Source: Verrucomicrobiota bacterium
GTDB taxonomy: Bacteria; Verrucomicrobiota; Verrucomicrobiia; Opitutales; Opitutaceae
Direction: 5' to 3'
DNA length: 9,630 nt
Assembly (NCBI GenBank): GCA_030832235.1
Contig: JAURJO010000112.1
Coordinates: 1-9,630 of the forward strand
A program made the position numbers and the translations under genes. Positions 7,386 to 9,630 of the stretch are shown here, piece by piece. The notes under the pieces were generated by a model. That model did not search any database. It worked only from the letters and a program-made list of their open reading frames with translations, and had not been told where the DNA came from. Positions within the stretch are counted from its first letter, which is position 1; each line of letters opens with the position of its first letter.

Positions 7386-8788
7386 AACGGGCGGTCGGAC
7401 TGCTCGCCGCGCTCCTGCTCGCGGCTCCCGGTTTCGGCGCAACGCCCTCGCCGGCTCCGGCTCCCTGGCGTTCGGGCGTGGCGGCGAGGAAGATCACACC
7501 CGCGGGCCCCATCTGGCTGGCCGGGTACGCGAACCGCGCGGCACCGTCGGACGGCATCGAAACGGACCTGTTCGCGAAGGCCCTGCTGCTTGACGACGCG
7601 AAGGGCGGCCGCGTCGTCATCGTGACCATGGACCTCATCGGCGTAACCGCGGAGATCCGCGCGCACGTCGAGACGGAAGTGGGCCGGCGATTTGGTCTGA
7701 AGCCGCACGAGTTGCTGCTGAACGCCTCGCACACGCACAGCGGACCGCAGGTGGCGCCGGACCGGATGCTGTTGGAGAAAATTTTTCGTCGGGCCGCGAA
7801 GCCGGCGGACGTCGCGGCGGTGCAGGACTACCACGCGCGCCTCAAGCAGGACCTTGTGGAGCTGGTCGGCGAGAGCCTGCGCGATCCCCGGCCCGCGCGC
7901 GTGGAGTTCTCCCAGGCGCGCGCCGGATTCGCGATGAACCGCCGCCGGCCGGAGGCGAACGGAACGTTCACCAACAACCCCTACCCCGCCGGCCCGGTCG
8001 ATCATGACGTGCCGGTGCTGAAGGTGAGCGGGGCGGACGGGAGAATCCGCGCGGTGCTGTTCGGCTACGCGTGCCACAACACGACCTTAGGCGGCAGCAA
8101 GGTGAGCGGGGATTACGCGGGGTATGCGCAGCGGGAGTTGGAGACGACGTACACCGGCGCGACCGCCTTGTTCCTGACGGGCTGCGCCGGCGACCAGAAC
8201 CCGTATCCGCGCGGAGCCACGGTCCCGGGCCAGAACCCGGAGGACCTCGCGCGCCAGCATGGACGCTCGCTCGCGCACGCGGTGCATGCGGCGCTGGCGG
8301 CACGCCCACGGCCCATCGCCGGACCGCTGCGCTCGGCGCTTGGCCACGCGAGCCTTGGCTACGAACCGCTGCCCGCTAAGGAACTGGCGACCTACACCGA
8401 CGCGCAGCACACACCGGAGGTTGTGGAACGGGCGAAAAAACTCTCCGCCCTGCTCGCCCGCGGCGAGCGTCCCGCGCCTTTCGCGTGCCCCGTGCAAGTC
8501 GTGCGCTTCGGCGGGGATCTCACACTTGTCGCCCTCGGCGGCGAGGCGGTGGTCGACTACTCCTTGCGCCTGAAACGCGAGCTGGCCGGTCCGGCGGCCG
8601 TGTGGGTGGCGGGCTACACCAACGACGTTTTCGGTTACCTGCCCAGCTTTCGCGTCCTCCGCGAAGGCGGCTACGAGGGCATCTCCGCCAACACCCGGAT
8701 TCTCAACCATCCCGGGCGTTTCGCGGACGACGCCGAGGACCGCGTCGTGACCAAGGCGCACGAATTGCTGCGGGGCCTCGCGCCGTAG
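7382..8788 (+). CDS. Secreted neutral/alkaline ceramidase N-domain-like hydrolase
   Basis: The protein has 468 residues and starts with a signal peptide (MKRAVGLLAALLLAAPGFGA, cleavage near 20). The whole mature protein matches the N-terminal catalytic domain of the neutral/alkaline non-lysosomal ceramidase family. Hallmarks are GVAARKITP (32-40), WLAGYANR (45-52), NASHTHSGP (114-122), FGYACHNTTL (227-236), TGCAGDQNPYPR (266-277), LTLVALGGEAVVDY (380-393) and AGYTNDVFGYLPS (410-422). By comparison with Pseudomonas neutral ceramidase, H117 or H119, H232, E388 and a Tyr near 419-431 would form the zinc site. The GDVSPN element holding the catalytic Ser appears here as GDQNP, so that Ser is replaced (N273). 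The family's C-terminal immunoglobulin-like domain is absent. The true substrate is therefore probably not ceramide. Its ATG overlaps the upstream stop as ATGA, with GAGGA just before it, which implies translational coupling. Confidence 0.85.
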   Translation: MKRAVGLLAALLLAAPGFGATPSPAPAPWRSGVAARKITPAGPIWLAGYANRAAPSDGIETDLFAKALLLDDAKGGRVVIVTMDLIGVTAEIRAHVETEVGRRFGLKPHELLLNASHTHSGPQVAPDRMLLEKIFRRAAKPADVAAVQDYHARLKQDLVELVGESLRDPRPARVEFSQARAGFAMNRRRPEANGTFTNNPYPAGPVDHDVPVLKVSGADGRIRAVLFGYACHNTTLGGSKVSGDYAGYAQRELETTYTGATALFLTGCAGDQNPYPRGATVPGQNPEDLARQHGRSLAHAVHAALAARPRPIAGPLRSALGHASLGYEPLPAKELATYTDAQHTPEVVERAKKLSALLARGERPAPFACPVQVVRFGGDLTLVALGGEAVVDYSLRLKRELAGPAAVWVAGYTNDVFGYLPSFRVLREGGYEGISANTRILNHPGRFADDAEDRVVTKAHELLRGLAP

Positions 8789-8830
8789 CGAACGCACGCA
8801 AAGCTCGGCTGCCGTTTTTCCCTGGGCGGG

Positions 8831-8886
8831 ATTGAACAGAAGGACCGCCGATGCCGCGGATTCGGCGGATGAAGGAAGCTTCCTTC
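8831..8886 (+). repeat. GGAT-type 9-bp periodic repeat ending in a 16-bp perfect palindrome
   Basis: The tract opens with TTGAACAGAAGGA. It continues with three units ending in GAT at exactly 9-bp spacing (CCGCCGAT, GCCGCGGAT, TCGGCGGAT; GAT at 8850, 8859 and 8868). The next 16 bases, GAAGGAAGCTTCCTTC (8871-8886), are a perfect palindrome. The units read in reverse as ATCCGCCGA / ATCCGCGGC, the same kind of module found in the opposite orientation at 9301-9387. Confidence 0.65.
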
Positions 8887-8919
8887 GTTACCTCAGTTTG
8901 CTCCTGTCGATTGGTTTGA

Positions 8920-9033
8920 GTCAGGAATTAGCCGAGGCCCCAGGGGATGCCCTTCGTCCGGAAACACCGCACCGACGTTCGTCAGGAAACGCATGCGACG
9001 TAGCCGAGGGCGCCACCCTTTGATCGTCAGAAA
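8920..9033 (+). repeat. Imperfect direct repeats (GTCAGGAA and TAGCCGAGG elements)
   Basis: GTCAGGAA occurs at 8920-8927 and 8981-8988, with a variant GTCAGAAA at 9026-9033. TAGCCGAGG occurs at 8929-8937 and 9001-9009, downstream of the first two copies. TTCGTCCGGAAAC (8953-8965) recurs as TTCGTCAGGAAAC (8978-8990) with one mismatch at 25-bp spacing. The order suggests a decayed local duplication rather than a functional array. Confidence 0.5.
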
Positions 9034-9177
9034 CTCCTTCCGCCGATTCCCCTTCGCTCCCTCTCGCTCTGGCTCGCCCCTCCCGGCGCGGCGCAGCCTG
9101 AACATTGCTTCGGTTGCGGCGGAACAGCGCTGGGGCCGTCCGTGGTTGAAACGGGTTTGGGAGGTTGAACGCAGCAA

Positions 9178-9243
9178 TTGCGCCTCATGCGCCTTCTTGC
9201 GGCCATCGGCTGGGTCAGCCGCAAGAAAGCTCAGGCGGCGCAA
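9178..9243. repeat. Nested inverted repeat (interspersed-repeat-like)
   Basis: A perfect 10-bp stem, TTCTTGCGGC (9194-9203) with GCCGCAAGAA (9218-9227), closes a 14-nt loop. An outer stem, TTGCGCC (9178-9184) with GGCGCAA (9237-9243), lies around it. The repeated GCGCC/GGCGC and CGCAAGAA words resemble mobile-repeat-like elements in PVC intergenic DNA, as I recall them. It is not followed by a T-run and lies more than 380 bp from the ceramidase-like stop codon, so it is unlikely to be that gene's terminator. Confidence 0.6.
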
Positions 9244-9300
9244 AGCAGGAGGTCGAACCGGAAGTCCGCAAAGGGCGGGAAGGTGTTCAGCCGTTTTTTC

Positions 9301-9456
9301 ATCCGCGGGATACTAGAAATCCGCGGAGAAAAATCCGTGTAATCCGGAAACTCCTCCGGCCTTACCGACCCGAGGACTCATCCGAGGCAGCACCCCCTGG
9401 CTATACTCCTTACGCAAGGATCGATTCGTGTCCCTTGGTGTGCATCTGCGGTTAAA
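9301..9456 (-). repeat. ATCCG-type interspersed repeat modules
   Basis: ATCCGCGG occurs at 9301-9308 and 9319-9326, ATCCGTGT at 9333-9340, AATCCGG at 9341-9347 and CATCCGAGG at 9379-9387. A separate 34-bp stretch (9423-9456) is built from GATTCGTGT, CCCTTGGTGT, GCATCTGCGG and TTAAA, a roughly 10-11-bp period. Read on the minus strand it is TTTAACCGCAGATG and so on, like the 'AACCACGGATGGACACGGAT' type of intergenic repeat I recall from many PVC and other environmental genomes. Copies are degenerate. Function is unknown. Confidence 0.65.
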
Positions 9457-9492
9457 CCCGCGAAGCCATTCAGGACCGCGGCCGGGACCCCA

Positions 9493-9630
9493 TCACACCA
9501 ACGACCATGCCCACGCTCCGAGGTGGAGCGTCGCGCAGGCGGCCAGCGCGGCGGCCAGATCGTCCGCCACAACACCCCAACCGCCGGGCAGCTCCTGCAG
9601 CCGGGAAATGCCGAGCGGTTTGAGGATATC
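9493..9630 (-). CDS. pgpA: Phosphatidylglycerophosphatase A, C-terminal end (truncated by window edge)
   Basis: The minus-strand frame entering at the right edge encodes 45 residues and ends with TGA at 9493-9495; the start lies outside the window. The residues DILKPLGISRLQELPGGWGV, then VADDLAAALAACATLHLG, match the C-terminal signature of PgpA (F-D-x-x-K-P-x-P-I, G-G-x-G-I-M-x-D-D-x-x-A-G). Here the second Asp pair is D23-D24 of the visible part, and the usual AG after it is AA. PgpA is an integral membrane phosphatase that dephosphorylates phosphatidylglycerol phosphate to phosphatidylglycerol. Part of the last membrane helix (LAAALAACATLHL... AWAWSLV) is visible. It is convergent with the ceramidase-like gene. 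Confidence 0.85.
   Translation of the reverse strand, partial: DILKPLGISRLQELPGGWGVVADDLAAALAACATLHLGAWAWSLV

Larger units (their letters stand above)
8789..9492. other. Gene-free convergent region full of degenerate short repeats
   Basis: No credible gene was found in these 704 bp between the 3' ends of the ceramidase-like gene and pgpA. The open frames on both strands have atypical composition and no recognisable motif. The region holds a 9-bp-periodic tract and palindrome (8831-8886), direct repeats (8920-9033), a nested inverted repeat (9178-9243) and ATCCG-type modules (9301-9456). Base composition is locally less GC-rich and more text-like than in the flanking genes. No clear rho-independent terminator was found for either flanking gene. 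Confidence 0.75.

Noticed and set aside
8801..8820. T-run after the ceramidase-like gene as a rho-independent terminator
   Set aside because: The TTTTT at 8815-8819 is preceded only by a 3-bp CGG-CTG-CCG stem, too weak to call.
8893..9243. Minus-strand open frame of 116 residues in the convergent gap
   Set aside because: It runs through the direct and inverted repeats, shows no family resemblance, and its composition follows the repeat text.
8831..9456. CRISPR array
   Set aside because: Repeats are too short, irregularly spaced and variable, with no constant spacer length and no cas genes.
9378..9575. Minus-strand open frame of 65 residues near the right edge
   Set aside because: It overlaps the pgpA end in another frame and extends into the repeat region; the pgpA frame has a clear family match.

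Overview
The window is GC-rich and compact. Its gene content suggests a member of the PVC group, most likely Verrucomicrobiota (Opitutaceae-like). The pointers are a membrane-bound-dehydrogenase/HEAT/haem-binding fusion protein, a secreted DUF1080 (3-keto-disaccharide hydrolase) protein and a ceramidase-N-like hydrolase side by side, all three abundant in Verrucomicrobiota and Planctomycetota. This assignment comes from recognising families by eye; Planctomycetota or a Solibacter-like acidobacterium are not excluded.

Layout. (1) The left edge to 2282 (+) is the C-terminal three quarters or so of a SNF2-family ATPase, cut by the window edge. (2) 2429-3214 (+) is a conserved hypothetical protein with a DUF429/RNase H-like pattern. 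(3) 3215-3489 has no intact gene but carries on the minus strand what looks like a broken nucleotidyltransferase (AbiEii-like) fragment. (4) 3490-6444 (-) is a large exported mono-haem cytochrome c protein with an N-terminal beta-propeller 'dehydrogenase' domain. (5) Divergent from it across an 86-bp hairpin-rich gap, 6531-8788 (+) is a two-gene operon: a secreted DUF1080 protein and, overlapping by 4 bp, a secreted ceramidase-N-domain hydrolase. (6) 8789-9492 is a gene-free convergent region of about 700 bp filled with decayed short repeats and inverted repeats. (7) 9493 to the right edge (-) is the C-terminal end of pgpA (phosphatidylglycerophosphatase A), cut by the window edge.

How the genes may work together. 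The three exported proteins at 3490-8788 look like a periplasmic catabolic patch. A propeller dehydrogenase with its own haem could oxidise a substrate, the DUF1080 enzyme could cleave a 3-keto-glycoside, and the ceramidase-like protein could act on an amide or ester bond of the same material. Only the gene order, the coupling and the domains are seen; the shared pathway is inference.

The least conventional part is 8789-9492. It holds three or more different short interspersed repeat families, including modules such as ATCCGCGG, ATCCGTGT and a 34-bp unit ending in GGTTAAA, a 16-bp perfect palindrome, and a nested inverted repeat. No CRISPR array, tRNA, rRNA, integrase or transposase was seen.
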